From: Verrucomicrobiota bacterium
GTDB lineage: Bacteria; Verrucomicrobiota; Verrucomicrobiae; Chthoniobacterales; UBA10450
DNA: 6,494 nt
Assembly: GCA_003219495.1 (NCBI GenBank)
Contig: QHOZ01000213.1
Location: 1 to 6,494, forward strand
Reading direction: 5' to 3'
The notes beneath the pieces are model-generated. The model made no database searches and was not told the origin of the DNA. It was given only the letters and a program-made list of their open reading frames with translations. Shown here one piece after another: positions 1 to 5,443 of the stretch; within the stretch, counting starts at the first letter, position 1; every line of letters starts with the position of its first letter. The position numbers were made by a program, and so were the translations under genes.

Positions 1-435
1 GCGTTCGACGCTGATCTGCGTGCCTATACGTTGAAATCTGTTCTTCCCAAGGGCGCGGTTTTTCCATTCGACTTCGGTTCCATTCCCGGGACAAAAGGGG
101 ACGACGGCGACCCGCTGGATGTTTTGTTACTGATGGACGAGCCCGCGTTTACCGGTTGCGTTGTCACGGCGCGATTGCTTGGAGTGATTCAAGCCGAGCA
201 AACCGAGAAGGGAAAAACCGAGCGCAACGACAGGCTTATCGCCGTGGCCGCCGAATCTCACACCCATGGATCACTAAAATCGCTCGCGGATCTCGACGCG
301 ACGCTCATCGAGGAGATCGAGCACTTTTTCGTCTCATATAACGAAGCGCGCGGAAAAAAATTCAAGCCGATCGCGCGCAAAGGTCCGTCTGCTGCTACGC
401 GTCTTGTGAAGAAGCAGAAAAAAACCTGGCGCTGA
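1..435 (+). CDS. ppa: Class I inorganic pyrophosphatase, 5' truncated by window edge
   Basis: Soluble cytoplasmic enzyme that hydrolyses pyrophosphate to two phosphates and so pulls biosynthetic reactions forward. The frame is open from base 1 and 144 residues are visible; the family is usually about 170-180, so roughly 30-40 N-terminal residues lie outside the window. Visible residues 34-40 read D-D-G-D-P-L-D, followed by VLLLMDEP, which matches the metal-binding signature D-x-D-P-x-D of family I. A KTERNDRLIAV stretch follows, typical of one bacterial subgroup. The C-terminus is Lys-rich. A TTG at base 31 could be read as a start, but the frame continues upstream with family-like residues (AFDADLRAYT), so 31 is internal. 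The next gene starts 90 bp downstream. The family call is firm; substrate and role are family knowledge. Confidence 0.93.
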   Translation, partial: AFDADLRAYTLKSVLPKGAVFPFDFGSIPGTKGDDGDPLDVLLLMDEPAFTGCVVTARLLGVIQAEQTEKGKTERNDRLIAVAAESHTHGSLKSLADLDATLIEEIEHFFVSYNEARGKKFKPIARKGPSAATRLVKKQKKTWR

Positions 436-525
436 ATTGCTTCCCATTTTGCGCGGCGGCCATTGATTGCCGCATCGTCACTCGTTACATGTCACGCATC
501 GCTTCTTCTGCTACCGTGTTCCTCT

Positions 526-2271
526 ATGCGAATTCTCGTTCTTGGGTTGGTGGCGGGCTTGGCCTGCTCTGCCTTTGCCGACACGGCATCGGTCGCGGAT
601 CGGGTCGCGAAGCAGAACGCGCTCTTTGAAGAATCTTATCAGGCTTTTCTAAAGAACAATCCGGAGCGCGCCACCGCATTCGGCGATTACCGTTACAACG
701 ATAAACTCGGAGAGGTTTCGCTCGCCGAGATCGCGCGCCAACATGCCGAAGCCGACGATTTTCTCGCGCGCTTGAAAACGATCCCGACCGACGGGATGAG
801 CGATACTGACCTGCTAAGTCATCGCATCTTTCAGCATCAATTCGAGCGCGACGATGTGAATTACGCGCTCAAAAATTTCGAGATGCCCGTAAACCAGCAG
901 AACGGCATCCACACCCGTCTCGCTGATTTGCCGAACGCGGTGCCCTTTGATTCAGTGCCGCATTATCAGGATTACCTCGCGCGGTTGCATCAAATTCCCC
1001 GCGTTCTCGACCAGACGCTTGAAGTGATGAAGCAGGGGGCAAAGGACAATCTCATGCCGCCAAAGTTCCTGCTCGAGAAATTAGCGGGCCAATGCGACGG
1101 CATCATTTCCGCGAATCCGTTCCTCGAGCCGACCAAGAAATTTCCGAAGGAATTCTCAGACGACGACAAGAAACGCCTTACCGGCGAGATCACGAAAGCG
1201 GTCAACGACGACGTGTTTCCGGCGTATAAAAAATTTGCCGCGTTCCTGCGCACCGAATACGCGCCCAAAGGACGGAGCGTGCTTTCAGTCGAAAGTTTGG
1301 CCGAAGGAAAACAGCGCTATGCCGAGGCCGTGAAAACGATGACCACAATGAACGTCACGCCGGCCGAGGTCCATGAGATCGGTTTGAAAGAAGTCGCGCG
1401 CGTCACCGACGAGATGACCAAGCTCGCGCAGAACAACGGCTACAAAGATCTCGCCAGTTTCCGCGATGCGATCAACAAGGACCCGAAATGGAAGCCGACG
1501 AGCGGGCAGCAAATTCTGGATGATTACAAAAAGTACATCCATCAAATGGAACCGAAGCTGCCGGAACTCTTCGGATTGTTGCCGAAATCCCCCGTGACGG
1601 TAGAACCGATCCCCGATTTCGCGAAAGCCGCGGCCACTCATTACGTCCAGGGAACACCGGATGGAAAGCGTGCCGGGCGCGTCGTTGTCGCGGTCTCGAA
1701 TCCGACTACGCGCACGATGATCGATGATGAAGCGATTGCCTATCACGAGGGCGTTCCCGGTCACCACATGCAGATCAGTATTGCGCAAACGTTGGAAGGT
1801 TTGCCGAAATTTCGGCTGCACGGTTTTTATCCCGCTTATGCCGAAGGTTGGGCGCTTTATTCCGAAGCGTTAGGCAAAGAAATCGGTTTCTATAAAGATC
1901 CCGTTTCCGATTACGGCCGCCTGAATTCGGAAATGCTGCGCGCGGTCAGGCTCGTCGTCGACACCGGAATTCACGACAAAAATTGGAGCCGCGAAAAAGT
2001 GGTGGATTACATGCACGCCAACGATCTCAACGACGCAATGGTCCAGACCGAAGCCGATCGTTATATCGCGTGGCCCGGCCAAGCGCTCGCCTACAAAATG
2101 GGACAACTGACCATTCTCAAATTGCGCGACGAAGCGAAAGCGCAACTCGGCGACAAATTCGACATCAAAAAATTCCACGACGAAATCCTGAACGGCGGCT
2201 CGATGCCGCTGACGCTGCTGGAGGAAAGAGTTCATGCCTGGATCCAACAGCAGGTAAGCAGTAAGAATTAG
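526..2271 (+). CDS. DUF885 family secreted zinc-metallopeptidase-like protein
   Basis: A 581-aa protein of the DUF885 family, which is thought to have a gluzincin-type peptidase fold; the substrate is unknown. Residues 407-414 read H-E-G-V-P-G-H-H, an HExxxGHH-like variant of the zinc motif. EGWALYSE at 440-447 probably supplies the glutamate ligand. [17 protein letters not shown] from about 508 is the conserved C-terminal family block. The ATG at 526 gives a short Sec-type signal peptide: M-R, then a hydrophobic run, then A-F-A before Asp19, implying export to the periplasm. A TTG at 463 would add 21 residues, but this adds nothing signal-like and that TTG overlaps a weak promoter-like pair (TTGATT at 463, 17 bp, TACATG at 486). 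There is no Shine-Dalgarno. The length suits the family and no frameshift is seen. Peptidase activity is inferred from motifs only. Confidence 0.9.
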   Translation: MRILVLGLVAGLACSAFADTASVADRVAKQNALFEESYQAFLKNNPERATAFGDYRYNDKLGEVSLAEIARQHAEADDFLARLKTIPTDGMSDTDLLSHRIFQHQFERDDVNYALKNFEMPVNQQNGIHTRLADLPNAVPFDSVPHYQDYLARLHQIPRVLDQTLEVMKQGAKDNLMPPKFLLEKLAGQCDGIISANPFLEPTKKFPKEFSDDDKKRLTGEITKAVNDDVFPAYKKFAAFLRTEYAPKGRSVLSVESLAEGKQRYAEAVKTMTTMNVTPAEVHEIGLKEVARVTDEMTKLAQNNGYKDLASFRDAINKDPKWKPTSGQQILDDYKKYIHQMEPKLPELFGLLPKSPVTVEPIPDFAKAAATHYVQGTPDGKRAGRVVVAVSNPTTRTMIDDEAIAYHEGVPGHHMQISIAQTLEGLPKFRLHGFYPAYAEGWALYSEALGKEIGFYKDPVSDYGRLNSEMLRAVRLVVDTGIHDKNWSREKVVDYMHANDLNDAMVQTEADRYIAWPGQALAYKMGQLTILKLRDEAKAQLGDKFDIKKFHDEILNGGSMPLTLLEERVHAWIQQQVSSKN

Positions 2272-2317
2272 AAGCAAAACAACTTCTCAACCGCTCAACG
2301 ACTCCACATCTCAACTT

Positions 2318-2800
2318 ATGCCAAAAGAATACTCCGCTCCGCCATCGATGACGATCGATCCCGCCAAACAATACTCCGCCACCTTCAAGACCTCTCGCGG
2401 CGACATCGTCTGTGATCTCTTCGCCAAGGACGCGCCGAAGACCGTGAACAACTTCGTTTTTCTCGCGCGCGAAAAGTTTTACGACGGCACCGTCTTTCAT
2501 CGCGTGATCGCTAACTTCATGGTCCAGGGCGGCGACCCGACCGGCACCGGGCGCGGCGGGCCGGGTTATCGATTCGAAGACGAATTCAAAAATAATCCGC
2601 GCAAACATCAGGTCGGCAGTTTGTCCATGGCCAACGCAGGTCCGGACACGAACGGCAGCCAATTTTTCATTACTCACATCGCGACCGATTGGTTGAATGG
2701 CAAACATACCGTGTTCGGCCAGGTCACCAGCGGTCAAGACGTCGTCAACGCAATTCAAGCCGGCGACGAGCTAACTTCAGTTACAATTAGCGAGCAATAA
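2318..2800 (+). CDS. Cyclophilin-type peptidyl-prolyl cis-trans isomerase
   Basis: A 160-aa single-domain cyclophilin that interconverts cis and trans Xaa-Pro bonds during protein folding. Family blocks appear in order: F60-H61-R62 (R62 matches the catalytic arginine of human CypA), F67-M-V-Q70-G-G, then a Gly-rich GTGRGGPGY loop, M104-A-N-A, N112-G-S-Q-F-F117, and W125-L-N-G-K-H130. All active-site positions that can be matched by eye are present. There is no signal peptide, so it should be cytoplasmic. The N-terminal 20 residues look like a short extension. The gene follows the DUF885 gene after 46 bp on the same strand, so co-transcription is possible. The ATG at 2318 has no Shine-Dalgarno; its leader is G-poor and contains CTCAAC three times. 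A multi-hairpin repeat begins just after the TAA. Confidence 0.95.
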   Translation: MPKEYSAPPSMTIDPAKQYSATFKTSRGDIVCDLFAKDAPKTVNNFVFLAREKFYDGTVFHRVIANFMVQGGDPTGTGRGGPGYRFEDEFKNNPRKHQVGSLSMANAGPDTNGSQFFITHIATDWLNGKHTVFGQVTSGQDVVNAIQAGDELTSVTISEQ

Positions 2801-2802
2801 AG

Positions 2803-2879
2803 CGTTCGCGGGAGCGAACTTTACGGCGGGAGGTGCCGAGCAAAGCGAGTGCACCTAGGGAATCATGCCGCCCTGCGGC
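2803..2879 (+). repeat. Multi-hairpin intergenic repeat, copy R1
   Basis: It starts two bases after the cyclophilin stop codon. Three hairpins follow one another: GTTCGC-GGGA-GCGAAC (2804-2819), AGGTGC paired with GCACCT (2831-2856), and GCCGC-CCT-GCGGC (2867-2879). The linkers ACTTTACGGCGGG and CTAGGGAA are shared with the copies at 3340 and 5959. The third hairpin differs from the third hairpin of those copies. It may act as a 3'-end or mRNA-stabilising structure, but there is no U-tract, so it is not a classical terminator. Confidence 0.8.
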
Positions 2880-2909
2880 AAACAACAAATCAGGGAACAT
2901 TATGGATGC

Positions 2910-2953
2910 GCTAGCGGGAGCGTAAGCCGGGCGCTGCGATTGGGAATCGCAGC
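2910..2953 (+). repeat. Short hairpin repeat, copy S1
   Basis: A 40-bp core at 2914-2953 matches 4624-4663 with one mismatch. It contains the motif GCGGGAGCGTAA and a perfect 9-bp stem, GCTGCGATT-GGG-AATCGCAGC (2933-2953). A second possible stem at 2910-2927 pairs GCT-A-GCG with CGT-A-AGC around a GGAG loop, with an A-A mismatch and one G-U pair. It lies 107 bp upstream of the small exported-protein gene and 30 bp after R1. The stretch 2867-2925 (end of R1 plus start of S1) is related to the leader of the NYN gene on the - strand. Confidence 0.8.
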
Positions 2954-3043
2954 AGCGGCTCCGTTTTCTTCGTTTCCAATTTTACTTCCTCCTTTGTCAC
3001 CTTCGCAACTTCGCGATGATTGTTGGGTTCAATCCGCGAAACG

Positions 3044-3049
3044 AGGAGG
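3044..3049 (+). promoter_or_regulatory. Shine-Dalgarno site AGGAGG deciding the start at 3060
   Basis: Perfect AGGAGG, 10 bases before the ATG at 3060. It is the only strong, well-spaced Shine-Dalgarno in the window. It rules out the longer open frame that begins at 2865 and would run through repeat S1. Confidence 0.8.
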
Positions 3050-3059
3050 GATATCGATC

Positions 3060-3338
3060 ATGTGGAAGAAATTTAGGGTGATTGCATTGGCGGTGTTCGG
3101 GTTCGGATTTGCTTTGGCTGCGCGCGCGAACGCCGGCACCGAGGTCATTGACGGCTACAGCGCTCCCGCGCCGACTTATAATTATGCGCCGCCACCGCCG
3201 CGTCCGGTCTACTACGTTCCTCCACCTCCGGTTAACGTTCTGATCTTTCCAGCGTACGGCTATCACGGTCCGCGGTTTGGCGTGCATCGATACTACGGCC
3301 GCCACGCCTATTATCGTTCTCATCACAACTGGCGATAA
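3060..3338 (+). CDS. Small exported Pro/Tyr/His-rich protein
   Basis: A 92-aa protein of unknown function. The N-terminus is a good Sec signal peptide: MWKKFR, a hydrophobic stretch (7-21), then A23-N-A25 before Gly26, the likely cleavage site. The mature part of about 67 residues is low-complexity. It has APPPP and VPPPP runs (about residues 41-60), a short hydrophobic VNVLIF patch, and a Tyr/His/Arg/Gly-rich end with paired YY and HH. By eye there are 11 Tyr and 13 Pro in the mature chain. No enzyme motif is seen. Such proteins are often surface or envelope-associated, and His/Tyr clusters can bind metal, but neither is shown here. The strong AGGAGG suggests efficient translation. A repeat copy starts right after the TAA. 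An EncFtn-like gene lies 164 bp downstream; a functional link is speculative. Confidence 0.8.
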   Translation: MWKKFRVIALAVFGFGFALAARANAGTEVIDGYSAPAPTYNYAPPPPRPVYYVPPPPVNVLIFPAYGYHGPRFGVHRYYGRHAYYRSHHNWR

Positions 3339-3339
3339 C

Positions 3340-3432
3340 GGTTCGCAGGGCGCGAACTTTACGGCGGGAGGCTGTGAGCTCTTTGCGAATCAGCCTAGGG
3401 AAGCCGGCGACTCGGTTTTGGTGAAAACCGAG
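3340..3432 (+). repeat. Multi-hairpin intergenic repeat, copy R2
   Basis: A 93-bp copy that begins two bases after the stop codon of the small exported-protein gene. Three hairpins: GTTCGC-AGGGC-GCGAAC (3341-3357), AGGCTG paired with CAGCCT (3369-3396), and a perfect 9-bp stem CTCGGTTTT-GGTG-AAAACCGAG (3411-3432). It aligns without gaps to the copy at 5959-6051, with 84 of 93 bases identical by hand count. The middle stem differs from R1 and R3 in sequence but still pairs. Confidence 0.9.
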
Positions 3433-3444
3433 CATAAGTGATAA

Positions 3445-3465
3445 GGCAGACATCCGATGTCCGCC
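3445..3465 (+). promoter_or_regulatory. 21-bp inverted repeat, candidate operator
   Basis: GGC-A-GACATC-C-GATGTC-C-GCC: nine of ten positions pair around a central C, with one A/C mismatch. It ends two bases before the -35-like TTGCGC of the EncFtn-like gene, a suitable place for a dimeric regulator. It does not resemble a Fur box. It could instead be another repeat type, since it lies 12 bp after R2; no second copy is in the window. Confidence 0.45.
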
Positions 3466-3467
3466 AT

Positions 3468-3496
3468 TTGCGCCTTCCCCTCATCGCGCTTATACG
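3468..3496 (+). promoter_or_regulatory. Candidate promoter of the EncFtn-like gene
   Basis: TTGCGC (3468-3473), 17 bases, TATACG (3491-3496). Spacing is ideal but the -35 match is weak. Transcription would begin near 3502-3503, at or next to the ATG at 3503, implying a leaderless or nearly leaderless mRNA. That fits the absence of a Shine-Dalgarno. Confidence 0.4.
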
Positions 3497-3502
3497 AATG
3501 GC

Positions 3503-3817
3503 ATGGGCGTCGAACAATATCATGAGCCAGCCGACGAACTGCCCGCAAAGACACGCACCTTTGCGCGGATGATCGTCTCGCTCACCGAAGAAGCGGAAGC
3601 AATCAATTGGTACGAGCAGCGGATCGCCTTGGAAAAAGATTCGACCGCGAAAGCAATCATGCGCAACGCGCAGAAAGAAGAGATGAAACATTTCTCGATG
3701 GACCTGGAGTGGCTTCTCCGCGCGAAACCGTTATGGCGCGAGATCGCGCAGGGCGTTCTCTTCACCAAAGGCGATATCGTCAAGGAAGGCGATGAAGCCG
3801 AAGAAGAAGCGGAGTAA
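3503..3817 (+). CDS. Encapsulated-ferritin (EncFtn)-like ferroxidase
   Basis: A 104-aa protein resembling the ferritin-like domain of encapsulin cargo proteins such as Rhodospirillum rubrum EncFtn, which oxidise Fe(II) and pass iron into an encapsulin shell. From memory of that protein, the N-terminal YHEP, the helix SLTEEAEAINWYEQR, then EEMKHFSMDLEWLLR and VLFT align with a constant offset of two. The ferroxidase residues E32, E62 and H65 correspond to E30, E60 and H63, and W38/Y39 to W36/Y37. It has only two long helices, as expected for a half-ferritin that works as a dimer or decamer. The C-terminus is acidic (EGDEAEEEAE) and shows no LTVGSL-like shell-targeting peptide. No encapsulin gene is adjacent: upstream is the small exported protein, downstream a convergent membrane protein. 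The family call is good; iron storage in a shell is doubtful here. Confidence 0.85.
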   Translation: MGVEQYHEPADELPAKTRTFARMIVSLTEEAEAINWYEQRIALEKDSTAKAIMRNAQKEEMKHFSMDLEWLLRAKPLWREIAQGVLFTKGDIVKEGDEAEEEAE

Positions 3818-3835
3818 CGAGCGCAGCTCCGTTAC
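3814..3835. terminator. Hairpin spanning two convergent stop codons
   Basis: GTAACG (3814-3819) pairs with CGTTAC (3830-3835). An inner AGC-GCA-GCT follows after a one-base bulge. The + strand TAA (3815-3817) and the - strand stop (3834-3832) lie in opposite arms. It may separate the convergent transcripts in both directions, but there is no U-tract on either strand, so intrinsic termination is uncertain. Confidence 0.4.
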
Positions 3836-4383
3836 CCGGACGTGATCTCACGGAAATCGAAGCCGTAATAGGAATCGCTTTTGGCTTCCTCGTCCCAAAG
3901 CGCCATCACGCGCGCGTCTTTGGCGTATTGTTTCATTCCGTTTCGCCACGCATTCCAAATCTGATCGTCGATAGAACCCGCGCGCCAAAAGAGCCATTCT
4001 TCCGCGCAAAGATTGAAGTAGCGGATGAACTTTAACTCAGTCTCTCTTTCGAGCTCGCCGCGATGCGACACCGCGAACTGCAATTCGCTGCCCAGCTTGT
4101 CGTAGCGCCCGTTGAATTCAGTTAAGAGCTCCTTCGCGAATCGCGTGTCTTCTACACGCCTTCGATGCACATAAAATGCGAGCGCCCAAAAGCTGGCCAC
4201 GATTCCCAAAAGCACGCTCGCGCTTCGATAAGGCGACGGAACAACAATATCGAGAACGACAACTAGAGCAGACGTCACGACGCACCACGTCCAAATATTT
4301 TTTCGATCGCGCAACGGCCCCGCTTGCAACTTCACCAACGATCTTTGTAGCAACGAATCCGGAGAATGCGCGCTTTGGTGCAT
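3832..4383 (-). CDS. Two-helix membrane protein of unknown function
   Basis: A 183-aa protein that I cannot name. A polar N-terminus (1-28) is followed by hydrophobic helices at about 30-48 (IWTWCVVTSALVVVLDIVV) and 55-72 (ASVLLGIVASFWALAFYV), then HRRR, which should hold the C-terminal part in the cytoplasm. Residues 74-183 form a soluble, probably helical domain. Its motif RYFNLCAEEWLFWRAG (121-136), followed by Ile, Trp, Trp, Gly and Met spaced as I-x-x-x-x-W-x-x-W-x-x-G-M, reminds me of a conserved hypothetical domain found after paired membrane helices; I do not recall its name. The gene converges with the EncFtn-like gene, 14 bp between stop codons. There is no Shine-Dalgarno; a promoter-like pair at 4427-4399 would give a 5' leader of only about nine bases. 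Confidence 0.8.
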   Translation of the reverse strand: MHQSAHSPDSLLQRSLVKLQAGPLRDRKNIWTWCVVTSALVVVLDIVVPSPYRSASVLLGIVASFWALAFYVHRRRVEDTRFAKELLTEFNGRYDKLGSELQFAVSHRGELERETELKFIRYFNLCAEEWLFWRAGSIDDQIWNAWRNGMKQYAKDARVMALWDEEAKSDSYYGFDFREITSG

Positions 4384-4398
4384 CGGTTTACGAACGTT

Positions 4399-4427
4399 AA
4401 ATTAAGAAGGCCGCCCCCATGCGGCAA
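4399..4427 (-). promoter_or_regulatory. Candidate promoter of the two-helix membrane protein gene
   Basis: Read on the - strand: TTGCCG (4427-4422), 17 bases, TAATTT (4404-4399). The ATG is at 4383, so the transcript leader would be about nine bases. The hairpin GCCGC/GCGGC overlaps the -35 region and spacer. Confidence 0.35.
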
Positions 4428-4477
4428 TCCATATTAATGGAATACGCCGTGCTGGCAGCCGGCGGATAGACTGCATT

Positions 4478-4515
4478 GGTCGCCTGGCGCGGCGACCGAG
4501 CGATTGGGAAATCGC
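4478..4515 (+). repeat. Paired hairpins related to the S repeat
   Basis: A perfect 7-bp stem GGTCGCC-TGGCGC-GGCGACC (4478-4497), then GCGATT-GGGA-AATCGC (4500-4515). The second has the same CGATT-GGG-AATCG tip as the S1 and S2 hairpins, which suggests a related element. Confidence 0.6.
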
Positions 4516-4516
4516 G

Positions 4517-4550
4517 AGTCAACATTTTCGCCAAACTACCGGGAGCGTAA
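4517..4550 (+). repeat. Degenerate repeat related to the NYN-gene leader
   Basis: AGTCAACATT followed by TTCGCCAAACTACC and GGGAGCGTAA. The last part matches the - strand sequence just before the NYN start (CGCCGAACTA, GCGAGAGCGTAA) at about 20 of 23 positions. It lacks roughly 13 bases present in that copy, including CTAGGGAA. Confidence 0.55.
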
Positions 4551-4623
4551 GGAGGAATGAAGATCTGCGTCAGTAGCGGCTGGCCCTGACCTCGATTTCA
4601 GCTTTTTGAGCGGATCCGGTAAT

Positions 4624-4663
4624 GCGGGAGCGTAAGCCGGGCACTGCGATTGGGAATCGCAGC
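4624..4663 (+). repeat. Short hairpin repeat, copy S2
   Basis: 39 of 40 bases match S1 (2914-2953). It contains GCGGGAGCGTAA and the stem CTGCGATT-GGG-AATCGCAG (4644-4662). It lies 22 bp beyond the NYN stop codon, so transcripts of the NYN gene would carry its complement as a 3' hairpin. Confidence 0.85.
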
Positions 4664-4685
4664 GATCAGTCGCGCTCGTCACTTG

Positions 4686-5369
4686 TCACTGGTTGGTAAC
4701 TTGCCTCGGCTGAAATCTCGGACGGCGTCTCGGTTGCTGTTGCGCCTGTTGCCGCGGTTGTGGCGATGCTTGCCGCTGCTGCGGTTGTGGGCGCGGTTGT
4801 TGTTGCCGCCGTCCATCGCTCCGCGTTTTAGTCTCGTCCACTTTGATCAGCTCGAACGTTCGAAACAACGCCGCGAGATCGATCACTTCGCTCGCGGCCG
4901 ATCTTAATATATTCCCGAGATTTTGCGTGACCGACGCCACCTCCACCCGGATTCCGCGCCGGCGCAGTTTCGTCACGAGATGGGCAAAATCGGTGTCACC
5001 CGTGACCAGGATCACAACGTCCGGTTGCATCTCGACCGAAAGCTCGAGCGCGTCGATCGCCATCATCACGTCCACGTTCGCTTTGTAACGGCCTTCCTCC
5101 GCAGGCGATCCATCTTTCGTCACGACCATGAATCCGTTGGAGCGCAACCATTGCACGAACTTGTTTTTCTTATCGCGCTCTTCCTGCCAGATCGGCATCG
5201 CCGGCGGCAGTCCGGCATAGACCACCATCTCGATCAATTCGCGTCCTGTGTTTGGGCCCGCCAGAAAATCGCGTAACTTCAACCAATCCAGACCGCGTCC
5301 AGCCGTGCGCACCGAACTTCCGACGTTCGATTCATCGACCAAGACCAACAACCGCTTAATCTCTGACAT
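4686..5369 (-). CDS. NYN (LabA/DUF88-like) domain protein with Gln/Pro/Arg tail
   Basis: A 227-aa protein. NYN domains are PIN-like, metal-dependent ribonuclease folds. Acidic motifs are in order: V11-D12-E-S-N15 near the start, N99-V-D100-V and D106 in the middle, and T123-G-D125-T-D127-F at about 123-128. RRRGIRVEV (137-145) is the usual strand after the GD.DF motif. Together these make RNase activity plausible, but the RNA target is unknown. Residues 188-227 are almost only Gln, Pro and Arg, probably disordered and possibly RNA-binding. The ATG at 5369 is chosen because the 39 upstream residues of the longer frame (start 5486) are repeat-derived and not domain-like. The start codon overlaps the end of a repeat-related motif whose GAGAG may serve as a weak ribosome site. 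rpoZ lies 178 bp upstream on the same strand. Confidence 0.88.
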   Translation of the reverse strand: MSEIKRLLVLVDESNVGSSVRTAGRGLDWLKLRDFLAGPNTGRELIEMVVYAGLPPAMPIWQEERDKKNKFVQWLRSNGFMVVTKDGSPAEEGRYKANVDVMMAIDALELSVEMQPDVVILVTGDTDFAHLVTKLRRRGIRVEVASVTQNLGNILRSAASEVIDLAALFRTFELIKVDETKTRSDGRRQQQPRPQPQQRQASPQPRQQAQQQPRRRPRFQPRQVTNQ

Positions 5370-5427
5370 TACGCTCTCGCTAGTTCGGCGAAAGTGTTCC
5401 CTAGATTGTTGACTGCCGCATCGCGGC
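5369..5427 (-). repeat. Degenerate composite repeat forming the NYN-gene leader
   Basis: Read on the - strand: GCCGC-GAT-GCGGC, AGTC, AACAATCTAG, GGAACACTTT, CGCCGAACTA, GCGAGAGCGTAA. It aligns without gaps to 2867-2925, about 44 of 59 bases identical by hand count. The hairpin, CTAGGGAACA, and the CTAGCG.GAGCGTAA end are best kept. The final A of the motif is the first base of the NYN start codon. Confidence 0.65.
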
Positions 5428-5443
5428 GGCCTCTTCTGTACCG

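Larger units (their letters stand above)
4384..4685. other. 302-bp gene-free stretch rich in hairpins
   Basis: This gap lies between the 5' end of the membrane-protein gene and the 3' end of the NYN gene, both on the - strand. It holds, in order, a candidate promoter (4399-4427), the small hairpin GCCGC/GCGGC (4410-4425), paired hairpins (4478-4515), a degenerate repeat (4517-4550) and repeat S2 (4624-4663). No credible coding frame is seen. Confidence 0.75.

Noticed and set aside
1285..1821. Long open frame on the - strand (178 codons) inside the DUF885 gene
   Set aside because: It lies wholly opposite a gene with clear family motifs. Its product shows no domain and is an antisense shadow of G/C-biased codons. 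The same holds for - strand frames at 990-1268, 1870-2277 and 2165-2758.
2865..3059. Upstream extension of the small exported-protein gene
   Set aside because: It runs through repeat S1 and has no Shine-Dalgarno. The ATG at 3060 has AGGAGG and directly starts a signal peptide.
3232..3453. - strand frames at 3232-3453 and 5839-6066 encoding similar peptides (GFHQNRVAGFPR...RALRT)
   Set aside because: The similarity comes from DNA repeats R2 and R3. Most base differences change the amino acid (L/P, I/T, E/K, T/A, S/F), so coding selection is not apparent, while the hairpins are kept.
4557..4589. ATG after AGGAGG giving a 10-residue peptide MKICVSSGWP
   Set aside because: Only one base separates AGGAGG from the ATG, the frame stops after 10 codons, and it lies within hairpin-rich repeat sequence.
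4650..4907. + strand frames opposite the NYN gene (4650-4907, 4843-5088, 4923-5276)
   Set aside because: They are Leu/Arg- or His/Arg-rich mirror images of the Gln/Pro/Arg tail and the NYN domain, with no independent support.
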